Positions 1-8,205 of a DNA stretch of 29,216 nucleotides are shown here, piece by piece. This DNA comes from Hylemonella sp. UBA6679. Lineage in GTDB: Bacteria; Pseudomonadota; Gammaproteobacteria; Burkholderiales; Burkholderiaceae_C. A model generated the notes under the pieces. The model was not told where the DNA came from. It searched no databases and saw only the letters and a program-made list of their open reading frames with translations. The translations under genes were made by a program, and so were the position numbers. The DNA lies in the NCBI GenBank assembly GCA_002454975.1, contig DKJZ01000091.1, forward strand, positions 1-29,216. The letters are read 5' to 3'. Position 1 is the first letter of the stretch, and each line of letters starts with the position of its first letter.

Positions 1-591
1 TTTGGGGTGGCCATCGGGGCCTGGAAAAACATGAAAGACCTGCTCGCAGCCGCCAAAGTTGAGCCCAACAAAGTGAGCTATGGCTCTTGGGGCGTAGGCA
101 GCCCAGGGCACCTGGGTGGCGAGGAAATCGAGTTGCTCTCTGGCGTTGAAATGACGCACGTGGGTTTTCGTGAAGTCTCGCAGCTGTTCACCTCAGTGGG
201 TGCGGGTGATGTGCAGTGGAGCTTTGCGTCGATCCCTTCAAGCGCAGGCGTCTACAAGGCTGGCAAGTTACGCTACATCGCCGTGGCTGCGGCCAAGCGC
301 TTGCCGCAAATGCCCGAAGTGCCCACCATGGGCGAGGCTGGCGGCCCAGCAGGCCTGGAGATCAACAGTTTTGTGAGCCTGCTTGCCCCCAAAGGCATTG
401 CCAAAGAGGTGCAAGAAAAAATCCACGCGGACGTTTTGAAAATGCTGGCCGACCCCGAAGTTAAGGCGCGCTACAACACCTTCGCGTTTGAAGCCATCAC
501 CTGGTCAGCCGAGGACATCCGCAAGAACGCCGACCTCAAAGGCAAGGTGTACGGCAAGCTGGTGGCACGCAAGAACATCAGTTTGGAATAA
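1..591 (+). CDS. TctC/Bug-family tripartite tricarboxylate transporter substrate-binding protein, 3' part
   Basis: Frame 1 is open from the first base and ends at TAA 589-591, so the 5' end lies outside the window. The visible ~196 residues match the C-terminal two-thirds of the Bug (TctC) family of periplasmic binding proteins. A GxWGVGSPGHLGG segment sits near residue 30, an hVGFRE segment near residue 53, then a GDVQWSFAS segment, a KxLRYIAVAAAKRLPQMPEVPT segment and a closing APKGI helix pair. All are in the order usual for this fold. The family binds carboxylates and other small anions for TctAB-type transporters. The ligand cannot be read from sequence, and no tctA/tctB is visible. It converges on the phosphatase gene with only 11 bases between stop codons. 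The signal peptide and the first lobe are missing. Confidence 0.85.
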   Translation, partial: FGVAIGAWKNMKDLLAAAKVEPNKVSYGSWGVGSPGHLGGEEIELLSGVEMTHVGFREVSQLFTSVGAGDVQWSFASIPSSAGVYKAGKLRYIAVAAAKRLPQMPEVPTMGEAGGPAGLEINSFVSLLAPKGIAKEVQEKIHADVLKMLADPEVKARYNTFAFEAITWSAEDIRKNADLKGKVYGKLVARKNISLE

Positions 592-602
592 GAACTGACG
601 GC

Positions 603-1097
603 TCAGTGCTTGGTGGTCAGGCTCAAGCGCGACTGCACGTGCTTGAGCAAGCCGTTGCTGGCATCTTCAATCAGGTCAAGCACATGCTCGAAACCTTGAG
701 CACCGCCGTAGTAAGGGTCGGGCACTTCCTGCGCGTTGAGCTCGAGGCAAAACTCGGTGAAGCGCTTGACCTTGCGCTGATGGTGCGGGGGGCACTGGTT
801 TTGTACAAGAGAAAGGTTGTCCCAATCCATGGCAAGGATCAGATCGTGCGCGTCAAAGTCCAGGTCGGTGATTTGGCGTGCACGCAAATCTTGGAAGTCA
901 TAACCACGATTAAGCGCGTGGCCAACGCTGCGTTCATCAGGTGGGCTGCCGGGGTGGTAATTGTGCGTGCCGGCTGAATCAACACGCACCACCTCCGCCA
1001 ACCCCGCCTGCGCCACTTTGTGCCTGAACACGCCATGGGCCGTGGGGCTGCGGCAGATGTTGCCCATGCAGACGAAGAGGACAGAAAAGTTTTTCAC
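603..1097 (-). CDS. low-molecular-weight protein-tyrosine phosphatase
   Basis: The 164-aa protein starts with a beta strand leading straight into the phosphate-binding loop C-M-G-N-I-C-R-S (Cys10, Arg16), the CX5R(S/T) signature of LMW-PTPs. The general-acid loop DPYYGG lies in the last third, as expected. Length fits the family (about 150-165 aa). I chose the GTG at 1097-1095 because it places the start a few residues before the P-loop strand. The reading frame stays open upstream inside the adhesin gene, but that part does not resemble the family. The GTG lies one base after the adhesin TAA (1101-1099), with no clear Shine-Dalgarno of its own, which suggests coupling by re-initiation. In other bacteria such enzymes can dephosphorylate tyrosine kinases of polysaccharide export (Wzb type), but no such kinase is visible here. 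The substrate is unknown. Confidence 0.88.
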   Translation of the reverse strand: MKNFSVLFVCMGNICRSPTAHGVFRHKVAQAGLAEVVRVDSAGTHNYHPGSPPDERSVGHALNRGYDFQDLRARQITDLDFDAHDLILAMDWDNLSLVQNQCPPHHQRKVKRFTEFCLELNAQEVPDPYYGGAQGFEHVLDLIEDASNGLLKHVQSRLSLTTKH

Positions 1098-1098
1098 T

Positions 1099-3504
1099 TT
1101 ATGGCTGGATAGTCGCTGTGTGTATACCAAGCAGCAAAACATCAACGCTAGAGGTGATGCTGCCAACACCATCGCTAACAGTGAACGGCATCTCTACAGG
1201 AATTTGCTCTTTTGCATTCAAACCACGCAACACTGTGTCGCTGATGCTGTACTGCCAAGCCACCAAACCGTCATTGGGATTTTCAAACGTAAAACTACCG
1301 TAAGGCCTCGAAGTGCTTCCAGGAGTAATGATTAATTTGTCAAGAGGTGTATCAACATCGGCGATTTTGAAGGTGCCGTTCAAAACATGGGTTGCAGGAC
1401 TGCTTGTATCGGGAGCTGGTTCAGTGATTGTGCGTGAACCAGGCATCAAACCGCTGATTTTAGGCAAATCATTCATGCCGTTAATGACCACCGTCGCCTT
1501 TTGACCAACCACAGCTGCTGAGGATGGGTCTTGAATGTTGTAAGTCAGCTCAATGCTCTTGCTAGCATCTTTTCCCAAGGAGTCAAACGTCGCGTCTGAT
1601 GGATTCACCGTTAACACGTTACCGGACAAACTCACACCCAATGGTGCGATTGTGCTCGCTGGGCCGCCATCTACTTTGTAGCTCACGCTGCCCTCAACCA
1701 CCTTGAGCTGCGCCAAATCGCCACTGTCAATATCGAAAGCTCCATCCAAAAGATTAAATGGGCTAGAAGAATCGCCCTCGTTCACTCTCAAAGTTATAGG
1801 CGCTGCAACCGTGGGGTGATCATTGGTGCCTTCGATGATTACTTTCAGGGGCTGCAAAGTACCGTCTATGGTTTGAACTTGGAAAGCATCAGATACCGAC
1901 TGTGTTTTATTCAAGCTATCCATGGACTCCTTGGCTGTGTAAGTCCATGCGCCATCAGCTGTTATAGACAACGAGCCATGTGTTCCATTAAATGTTTCCG
2001 CTCGAAAGCCAGACTCTTGCGCGTCAATATCGACCGCCTTGAAGCTGCCTTGAATAACTAATGCTGCATTGGTTTCTTTGACGCTGGATTCGGCGCTCCC
2101 TGTTATCACAGCCGCATCATTTTGGCCCGCGATATTGATCATCACATTCTGAGCGACATTAGCACCGTAGACATCTGTTGCTGTAACAACAAAAGACTCT
2201 GAGCGCGCCGTTGTTGCCCCGAACGACTGTACGGATGCATTGTTCAGGGTGTAGGTCCATTGACCATCAGCTGCAACGACAAGGCTTCCGTATGTTCCAG
2301 TGCCGCCACCGGAGTAGGTCAAAACAGCACCCGAATCGATGTCAGTTGCTGTCACTTGCCCAGAAGCAATGAGGGTTTGATCTTCTTTTACAGAACCAGT
2401 TTGTGTTTGGCTGGTAATAACGGGGGTGTCGTTGATACCAATAACATTAACCGTAACCATCTTTTGCGCTGAGTCATCTAGGCTCTTGACGGTGAATTTC
2501 TCAGCCGCAGAGACGTCTTTGGGCAGCGCTTTGTAAGCGGCGCGAGTCGGGTCAAGGGTGTAACTCCAAGTGCCATCTTCAAGCAAATTGAAAGTGCCGT
2601 AAACGCCCTGCTGACTTGTTTGGGATTGCATTTTGGCTTGACCGGCATCAGCGTCCTGCACCGTGAATTTACCGCTTGCCATACGGTTGGTATCCGTCAC
2701 TGAACCGCTGTCTTTGCCTGGCTCGCTGGTCAAAACGGCCACATTATTGACTGGTGCTACCGTAGAGCCGACACCGGCACCGCCGGGCCCACTGCCGCCA
2801 CCCCCACCACCCCCAGCCAATGCCAAAGCTCCAACCCCAGCAGCAACAGCGCCCAACGGGCCCAGGCCTGCGGCAGCGATCAAGGGGCCTGCAGCTGTAG
2901 CTGGCAAAACGTTAAGGTCTGTAGGTAAGGTACGCTCAAAAATCAAGAACGCTGAATCGCTCTCTGCAACGGCGGCGGCCACAGGCTCGGCCTCCACCAC
3001 CACGGGGGCCACGCTGCTGGCAGCGGGCTCTGTCACGGCCGCTGCGGTGGTTTCTGAGGCTGCAGCTTTTGAGGTGTCGGGCGCTACGTAACTGTGGTCG
3101 ATGTAATCCACACCGGCGTCTGACACTGGGGCGCGGTTGGTGGTCCAGCTGTTTTGCGCCAGCACCACGGCCTCGCCTTCTTGGCCCATGCGGCTCATCG
3201 CCTCAAAAGCTTCATCCAAGGTTTGTTCTGCGGCTTGCTCAAGGGGCGCCCAGGCAGCCAGCAAATCTTCAAAACCTGATTGAAGCGCCAAAGCATCTTC
3301 ATTTGGTGCAGCTAAACTGACTTTTCGGCCTGTCACCAACAGCTGCTGGACATCATTCAGAGCCTCAAAAGTCTTGGCCTTGGCAGCTTCATGTGCCATG
3401 GCAAGCAGAAACATTGCCCCTGCTCGCGAGATGGCTGTTGTCTCACCCAGTTTAGAAGCTATGCCACGTAAATTGCTGTTTCGATTGGATATTTTGAGTC
3501 TCAT
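1099..3504 (-). CDS. VCBS/cadherin-like repeat adhesin with LapG-type TAAG site (putative type I secretion substrate)
   Basis: 801 aa. The ATG at 3504 has AGGA six bases upstream. Residues 1-130 are mostly helical and do not look like the beta-rich LapA retention module. Residues 145-185 are Ala/Val/Glu-rich. Residues 201-240 are Ala/Gly-rich, with TAAG at 203-206, AAAG at 210-213 and a run of seven Gly at 231-237. Five repeats of about 100 residues follow (roughly 255-363, 364-467, 468-566, 567-683, 684-801). The first three carry the VCBS signature (G.F...D.D, YG.....DG.W.YTL, F.V...D, I.G.ND); the last two are more cadherin-like. I see no cysteines, no Sec signal and no GGxGxDxxx RTX repeats. 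It lies downstream of the exporter operon and its terminator, so probably has its own promoter. Inference: surface adhesin exported by the adjacent system and released by the LapG homologue. Normal LapA-type proteins are several-fold longer. Confidence 0.8.
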   Translation of the reverse strand: MRLKISNRNSNLRGIASKLGETTAISRAGAMFLLAMAHEAAKAKTFEALNDVQQLLVTGRKVSLAAPNEDALALQSGFEDLLAAWAPLEQAAEQTLDEAFEAMSRMGQEGEAVVLAQNSWTTNRAPVSDAGVDYIDHSYVAPDTSKAAASETTAAAVTEPAASSVAPVVVEAEPVAAAVAESDSAFLIFERTLPTDLNVLPATAAGPLIAAAGLGPLGAVAAGVGALALAGGGGGGGSGPGGAGVGSTVAPVNNVAVLTSEPGKDSGSVTDTNRMASGKFTVQDADAGQAKMQSQTSQQGVYGTFNLLEDGTWSYTLDPTRAAYKALPKDVSAAEKFTVKSLDDSAQKMVTVNVIGINDTPVITSQTQTGSVKEDQTLIASGQVTATDIDSGAVLTYSGGGTGTYGSLVVAADGQWTYTLNNASVQSFGATTARSESFVVTATDVYGANVAQNVMINIAGQNDAAVITGSAESSVKETNAALVIQGSFKAVDIDAQESGFRAETFNGTHGSLSITADGAWTYTAKESMDSLNKTQSVSDAFQVQTIDGTLQPLKVIIEGTNDHPTVAAPITLRVNEGDSSSPFNLLDGAFDIDSGDLAQLKVVEGSVSYKVDGGPASTIAPLGVSLSGNVLTVNPSDATFDSLGKDASKSIELTYNIQDPSSAAVVGQKATVVINGMNDLPKISGLMPGSRTITEPAPDTSSPATHVLNGTFKIADVDTPLDKLIITPGSTSRPYGSFTFENPNDGLVAWQYSISDTVLRGLNAKEQIPVEMPFTVSDGVGSITSSVDVLLLGIHTATIQP

Positions 3505-3700
3505 TTCATGTCCTAAAAACAAGTAATAAGCCAAATTTAAGTGGAAGCAGCAAAACCGGTCATGACAGACATACTGAAAAAAAACAGACAAATGTCACTT
3601 TTTCGATGGAAAACCACAAAACCTAAACCCAGGGCTTCCCACGTTGCTTAAGAAGTGTGCAAATCGATCTGTCAACCTGCCTCAAAGCCATGGAGCAGGC
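3505..3700. promoter_or_regulatory. leader/promoter region of the adhesin gene with a TTTTCGAT element
   Basis: About 200 bases of non-coding, AT-richer sequence between the exporter terminator and the adhesin start. It holds the element TTTTCGAT at 3600-3607, followed by GGAAAA. This makes the short inverted repeat TTTTC-GATG-GAAAA (3600-3613), whose core recurs in the gap upstream of the exporter operon. There is also a run of eight A (T on the minus strand) flanked by CTG/CAG near 3577-3585. I could not assign convincing -35/-10 boxes. Confidence 0.4.
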
Positions 3701-3735
3701 AAAAAAAATCCTCCGCAGACTCACGTCGGGAGGAT
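3701..3735 (-). terminator. Rho-independent terminator of the type I secretion operon
   Basis: On the minus strand, stem ATCCTCC (3735-3729) pairs perfectly with GGAGGAT (3714-3708), with an inner GAC/GTC pairing, followed by a run of eight T. It begins 21 bases past the stop codon of the TolC-family gene, so it ends the exporter operon and separates it from the adhesin gene. Confidence 0.88.
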
Positions 3736-3756
3736 CAAAACAGCACAGGAAAAAAT

Positions 3757-5022
3757 CTACGGATTGCTTGTGCTCGTTGGTGGCAGCAAAGCTTGCTCTA
3801 CCAGGGCTACCGCCTCGTCCAAAGGGGTAGCAGCTTGCAACAAAAGATTCAAATAGTTGTCTGCCAGAGACAGCACAGCAGTGACATAGTCTTGTTGTAC
3901 TTGAAACAAGGTTTGAATGCTGTTGAGAACGTCGATCTGGGTACGTACCCCGCCTTTGAAGCTTTTCTCGTTGGCGTCCACACTGAGCTGGGCAGAATCG
4001 ATGGCTGACAAACGAATGGGCAACTCTTTGAGCCCGGCATTGACCATGGCCCACAAGCGCTGGATTTCAATGCGTGTTTTGGCTTCGATGTCGCGCACGT
4101 CTTCCTGGCTTTTCAATGCGTTAGCTGCAGCACCACGCATTTGGTAAAAACTGGCTGCCTGCAGGGGTAAGCTGACCGACAGACCAAAGTAATTGCTCGA
4201 AGCCAAGCTGTTGCTCGTGGTGGTGTACACGGCATTGACCACCGGCAACATGGCACCGTCGGCACGGGTGATGTTGATTTTGGCGATTTTTTCGTTCTGC
4301 TGGGCAGCGAGCACCTGCGGATTGGCTTTCACACCTTGTGCAAGGTAGGTCTCGACAGGCATCACCGAGACTGCCCTTGCAGATTGCGGCACACGGATTT
4401 GCAAAGTAGCACTTGAGCCCGTGATGGCTGAAATTTGGCGCTGTGCAGCGCCTATCAAGGCTTCGAGCATCAAGCTGTCGGCTCGCGCTTGATCCAAGCG
4501 CACTTGGGCATCACGCAGATCTGTGATGGTGCCCTGCCCCAACTCAAATGACTTTTTGGCTGAGGTTGCCTGCCCCTGCAATGCTTCAATTTTCGATTGA
4601 TTCAGGCGCAAACTTTCACTTTGCTTGAGTAACTCCACCACAGCGGCCAGCAAGCGCTGACCAAGATCTTGCTCACGCATCTGAAAATTAGCAGTGGCAA
4701 ACAAAGCACGTGGCTCTGTTTCTTGCAGCGTGGCGTATTTGGCAGCATCGATCAAGGGCTGCGTTAAACCATAGGTTTGCCTCGTGCTGGTTTCCACCTC
4801 TAGCTTGGTGTAAGTGCCCTGAAACTGCGGGTAATACGCCACAGAGGTCACTTGCGAATCGATCATGCGAGCCTCACGCTCGGCCTTCGCTGCCTGAAAC
4901 GTTGGGTCAAACTGACGTGCCTGCTTCAAGGCATGGGTCAAGGGCCCGGCGTAGCTGGCACCCGCCGTCGCCAACAGTGCCAACGCACACCACCTTGCCC
5001 CAAGAGTTAACGACAAGTTCAA
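3757..5022 (-). CDS. TolC-family outer-membrane protein of the type I secretion system
   Basis: 421 aa. The start is TTG at 5022, one base after the stop of the adaptor gene. A strong AAGGAG lies seven bases upstream, so a longer ORF beginning at 5049 is unlikely. The N-terminus has a short polar region, a hydrophobic stretch and ASYA before GPLTHALKQA, a typical Sec signal peptide cut. The mature protein has the TolC duplication: two long helical regions rich in Ala, Gln and Leu, each followed by a short beta segment (NPQVLAAQ... near the middle, then a GLSVSLPLQA strand). The second half carries RTQIDVLNSIQTLFQVQQDY, the usual TolC helix. Role: trimeric outer-membrane channel for the adaptor and ABC protein encoded just upstream. 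It is the last gene of the operon, followed by the terminator at 3701-3735. Confidence 0.92.
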   Translation of the reverse strand: MNLSLTLGARWCALALLATAGASYAGPLTHALKQARQFDPTFQAAKAEREARMIDSQVTSVAYYPQFQGTYTKLEVETSTRQTYGLTQPLIDAAKYATLQETEPRALFATANFQMREQDLGQRLLAAVVELLKQSESLRLNQSKIEALQGQATSAKKSFELGQGTITDLRDAQVRLDQARADSLMLEALIGAAQRQISAITGSSATLQIRVPQSARAVSVMPVETYLAQGVKANPQVLAAQQNEKIAKINITRADGAMLPVVNAVYTTTSNSLASSNYFGLSVSLPLQAASFYQMRGAAANALKSQEDVRDIEAKTRIEIQRLWAMVNAGLKELPIRLSAIDSAQLSVDANEKSFKGGVRTQIDVLNSIQTLFQVQQDYVTAVLSLADNYLNLLLQAATPLDEAVALVEQALLPPTSTSNP

Positions 5023-5023
5023 C

Positions 5024-6406
5024 TTAAATCTCCTTGAAAGAACGCGCAAAGCGGTCGGTGATGGGTTTAACCAAATAGCTCATGAAGCTGCGCTCACCGT
5101 TTTTAATGATCACCTCGACAGGCATGCCTGGCTGCACGGTCTTGCCATCGAGCAGCTTCAAGCCTTCTTGCGTGGTTTCAATCTGCGCTATGTAGTACTC
5201 AGGCGCTTGCAGGGGCGGCGTACCAATGAGTTTGTCTGCGCCCACCATGCTGACCTGCCCTGGCACCACAGGCGTGGTCACCACGTTAAAAGCACTGAAA
5301 CGCAAATCAGACAACATGCCCACCGAGACCTTGTCGATGAACTGAGGCGGCACCTGCGCTTCAACCACCAGGCTGCCGTCTTTGGGCACAATTTCCATCA
5401 GCACCTGCCCGCTTTGAATCACACCCCCCACCGTGTTGGCCTTGAGACCCACCACCGCACCATTGGCTGGCGACTTGATTTCACTCAGGCTGCGGTCAAA
5501 CTGAAACGCATCCACCTTGCCTTTGACAGACTTGCGGTTCTTTTGCACCTCGGCCAGCTGGGCATCGGCCTCTTTTCTGAAGGTGGCTTGGTGCTGTGTG
5601 GCCTGCAATCGCGTTGACGAAATGGAGGCCTGGGTTTTGGCGATCTCAGAGGCCACGTTCGACAAATTTGAAAGCATGTCTGAACGTGTGCGCTCCACCT
5701 CATTGGCTTTGGCTTTGGGAATAAAGCCCTGTGCTGCCAAATCGCGGTTGTTACGCGACTCTTCGCCCATCACCTCAAGCTGCTCTTTGCGCAACTTCAC
5801 CACGGTTTGTAACTCACGCAGCTGCGCACCCAAGCCCAGCAATTGCTCTTGGTAAATGCGCTGCTGATCTAGGTACTCACTGCGCTTAGATTCAAACAAT
5901 TTCACCTGCAAGGCTTTGGCCTCTGTGACGCGTGGGTCATCACCAAAGCCACTTAACTCTTCGTGCCATTGGATACGGCCCAAGCCCATGCGCTCTGCAG
6001 CCAAACGGGATTCGGTGGCTAAAGAATTGATGTAGTCGATTTCTGCCCCTGTCAGGTTCGCTTCGCTGTTAAGCGGGCTGATTTTGAGCAGCACATCACC
6101 CTCTTTCACCACATCGCCTTCTTTGACCATCAGCTCAATCACCACGCCGCCTGCAGGATGTTGCACAGCTTTGCGGTTGCCTTTGACAATCACGGTGCCG
6201 TTCACGCTCACGCCCGCGTCTAAGGGCGCATAAAAAGCCCAGCCCATGAACAGCACAAACGCCACCATCACCATCCAGGTCAGGGTCTTTTTGCTGGCTG
6301 ACTCTTCAAGCTTGATGGCGCGCAGGCCATCGCGCTCGAGCTTGCTGGGGTCGTAAGGGTTGAAGATACTCGTCCACCCGGGTTTGGTCACTTGCGCTTG
6401 TGTCAT
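5024..6406 (-). CDS. HlyD-family periplasmic adaptor of the type I secretion system
   Basis: 460 aa, ATG at 6406 overlapping the stop of the ABC gene (ATGA). A cytoplasmic N-terminus of about 40 residues is followed by one membrane segment (about 42-60), then a lipoyl-type half motif (GTVIVKGNRKAVQHP, VKEGDVVKEGDVLLKI) and a long coiled-coil region (about 130-300). The second lipoyl half (SPANGAVVGL) and a beta-barrel domain ending in GMPVEVIIKNGERSFMSYL follow. Domain order and length fit the PrtE/HlyD/LapC adaptors. It bridges the inner-membrane ABC protein to the TolC-type channel. The gene is tightly packed between its two partners, which supports one dedicated transport complex. Confidence 0.94.
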   Translation of the reverse strand: MTQAQVTKPGWTSIFNPYDPSKLERDGLRAIKLEESASKKTLTWMVMVAFVLFMGWAFYAPLDAGVSVNGTVIVKGNRKAVQHPAGGVVIELMVKEGDVVKEGDVLLKISPLNSEANLTGAEIDYINSLATESRLAAERMGLGRIQWHEELSGFGDDPRVTEAKALQVKLFESKRSEYLDQQRIYQEQLLGLGAQLRELQTVVKLRKEQLEVMGEESRNNRDLAAQGFIPKAKANEVERTRSDMLSNLSNVASEIAKTQASISSTRLQATQHQATFRKEADAQLAEVQKNRKSVKGKVDAFQFDRSLSEIKSPANGAVVGLKANTVGGVIQSGQVLMEIVPKDGSLVVEAQVPPQFIDKVSVGMLSDLRFSAFNVVTTPVVPGQVSMVGADKLIGTPPLQAPEYYIAQIETTQEGLKLLDGKTVQPGMPVEVIIKNGERSFMSYLVKPITDRFARSFKEI

Positions 6407-8163
6407 ACAGCCACCGTCATATTGGGTTGTGTGCGTGCGGCGGTTTCGGCCTGCACTTTCATCTTGGCGGCTTCGAGCATGGTCTTCACGGGGCCATAGC
6501 CTGCTTGGCGCCCTTGCGTCAGCACCAGCACGTTGTCGGCCGCTGCAAGCAACTGTGGGCGATGGGTGGTGAACAAGATGGTGGAACCTTTGGTCTTCAA
6601 GGTTTTGATCATCTCTACCAAGGAGCGCTCGCTGGCCTCGTCCAGGGCGGCGTTGGGTTCATCCATCACCACAAACTTAGGTTCGCCATACACCGCCCGG
6701 GCAATCGCCAAGCGCTGCTTTTGCCCGCCTGTGAGCACGTGCCCGGTCTCGCCCATAGGCGTTTCGTAACCATTGGGGAAAGCAAGAATCGTCTCGTGCA
6801 TGCCGGCCATTTGTGCTGCTGCAATCACCTTGTTGTCGTCGACATCACCCATACGGGCAATGTTGTCGGCTACCGTGCCCTCAAAAAAAGCCACCTCTTG
6901 CGGCACATAGCCTATGTGTTTACCCAGGTCGCTGCGCATCCAGTCAAACACATTGGCGCCATCCAAACGAACCGTGCCACTGGCTGGCTTCCAAATACCC
7001 ACCAGCAAGCGGACCAAAGACGACTTGCCCGAAGCACTGGGGCCAATGATGGCGGTGACCTCGCCGGGGGTCATGTTTACGCTGATGCCCTCAATCACAG
7101 GCTTTTGCATACCAGGTGGAATACCCACCAGTCGGTCCACCACCAAGTCGCCGGTAGGTGCGGGCAAGGTCACGCGGTCTTGGTGCACCTCGTCTTCACG
7201 CAGCATGGTCTCCAAGCGCTCGAACGACTGGCGTGCACTGACCATCTCGGGCCAGGTCATCAGCAGTTTTTGGATGGGGGCCAAGGCCTTTGAGATCAAC
7301 ACTGTTGAGGCAATCACCATACCTGCGGTGATCAAGCCCTCAATGGCCAGCATCACACCTAAGGCCAGTTGCAAAGAAGGAAACGCCTTTTGCAAAAAGC
7401 CAGACAAACCACCCATGGTGCCGGCGGCTTCACTGGCATGTGCCTGCAAGCCCAAGAAGCCTTGGTGTTTTTGGTACCAGCGCTTACGCACCGCTTGCTG
7501 CATGCCCAGAGCCAATGCTGTTTCAGACACCTGCAAAGACTGTGCGGCCAAGCGGTTGGCCTCAGCTTTAGCGTCGTTAGCTTGTCGCAAGACGGGTGTG
7601 GTGACCCGCTGAGTCAGCACGCTGGCCATCACCAACAAGCCAGCTGCCACCAGCACAAACAAGGCCAAGTACACATGAAAAAACGCGGCAATCACAATGA
7701 ACAACACTGCGAAGGGTGCACTCATCAGCGCCAAAATAGATTGCCCAGTCAAAAACTGACGCACCAACAACAAGTCGCCCAACATTTGGTGCACATCAAT
7801 TTTTTTGCGGCCCACTTGGCGACGAAAGGCCGCATCAAAGGTAGCAGCGGCCAAGTCCCAATCAAGCCGCATGGAAATGCGTACCAGCAAACGGGTGCGC
7901 AACCACTCCAGTGCCGACCAAAAGCCGTACATGCCCATGATCAACACGGTAAGCGACACCAAGGTCACCTCACTGCGGCTCACGAGCACCCGGTCGTACA
8001 TGTTCATCATGTAAAGCACGGGAGCAATCGACAAAATTTCAACCACAGCCGTGAGCACAGCGGCCAGCCAGAATGCCTGTTTGCATTCTTGCAAGACCGA
8101 ACTCAACGGATTCATACGGGTGGCATCGTCCGCCACACCCCAACCTAGCAGCCTGCCCAACAT
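6403..8163 (-). CDS. type I secretion ABC permease/ATPase (PrtD type, no C39-like domain)
   Basis: 586 aa from ATG 8163, with a purine-rich GAGGGGG about five bases upstream. A 14-residue N-terminal extension is open but lacks support. An ABC exporter membrane domain of about six segments occupies residues 30-300. The nucleotide-binding domain follows: Walker A GPSASGKS (374-381), Q-loop near 422, signature LTGGQ (477-481), Walker B FVVMDEP (497-503) and H-loop His534. Only about 25 residues precede the first membrane segment, so there is no N-terminal C39 peptidase or C39-like domain. This matches PrtD/AprD proteins and differs from LapB, which carries a C39-like domain. The 172-base gap upstream (8206-8377) holds palindromes, so this gene probably starts its own operon. 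Confidence 0.94.
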   Translation of the reverse strand: MLGRLLGWGVADDATRMNPLSSVLQECKQAFWLAAVLTAVVEILSIAPVLYMMNMYDRVLVSRSEVTLVSLTVLIMGMYGFWSALEWLRTRLLVRISMRLDWDLAAATFDAAFRRQVGRKKIDVHQMLGDLLLVRQFLTGQSILALMSAPFAVLFIVIAAFFHVYLALFVLVAAGLLVMASVLTQRVTTPVLRQANDAKAEANRLAAQSLQVSETALALGMQQAVRKRWYQKHQGFLGLQAHASEAAGTMGGLSGFLQKAFPSLQLALGVMLAIEGLITAGMVIASTVLISKALAPIQKLLMTWPEMVSARQSFERLETMLREDEVHQDRVTLPAPTGDLVVDRLVGIPPGMQKPVIEGISVNMTPGEVTAIIGPSASGKSSLVRLLVGIWKPASGTVRLDGANVFDWMRSDLGKHIGYVPQEVAFFEGTVADNIARMGDVDDNKVIAAAQMAGMHETILAFPNGYETPMGETGHVLTGGQKQRLAIARAVYGEPKFVVMDEPNAALDEASERSLVEMIKTLKTKGSTILFTTHRPQLLAAADNVLVLTQGRQAGYGPVKTMLEAAKMKVQAETAARTQPNMTVAV

Positions 8164-8205
8164 GCTGACCCCCTCGCTATGCAACTGATACCGACAACAG
8201 ACCAC

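Noticed and set aside
2663..3091. A Pro/Ala-rich plus-strand frame opposite the adhesin linker
   Set aside because: It is the antisense reading of the Gly/Ala-rich linker and does not resemble a real secreted protein.
1099..3504. The adhesin repeats as DNA-level tandem repeats
   Set aside because: The five units are similar only at the protein motif level; I see no long identical DNA stretches.
3623..4054. A minus-strand frame overlapping the end of the TolC-family gene and the terminator
   Set aside because: It is out of frame with the TolC-family gene, reads through the terminator and has no plausible protein features.
5023..5049. Longer N-terminus of the TolC-family protein from 5049
   Set aside because: The TTG at 5022 has an ideal AAGGAG seven bases upstream and gives a cleaner signal peptide.
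6400..7293. A 297-codon plus-strand frame opposite the ABC exporter gene
   Set aside because: Antisense to a fully motif-complete ATPase domain; His- and Gln-rich shadow.
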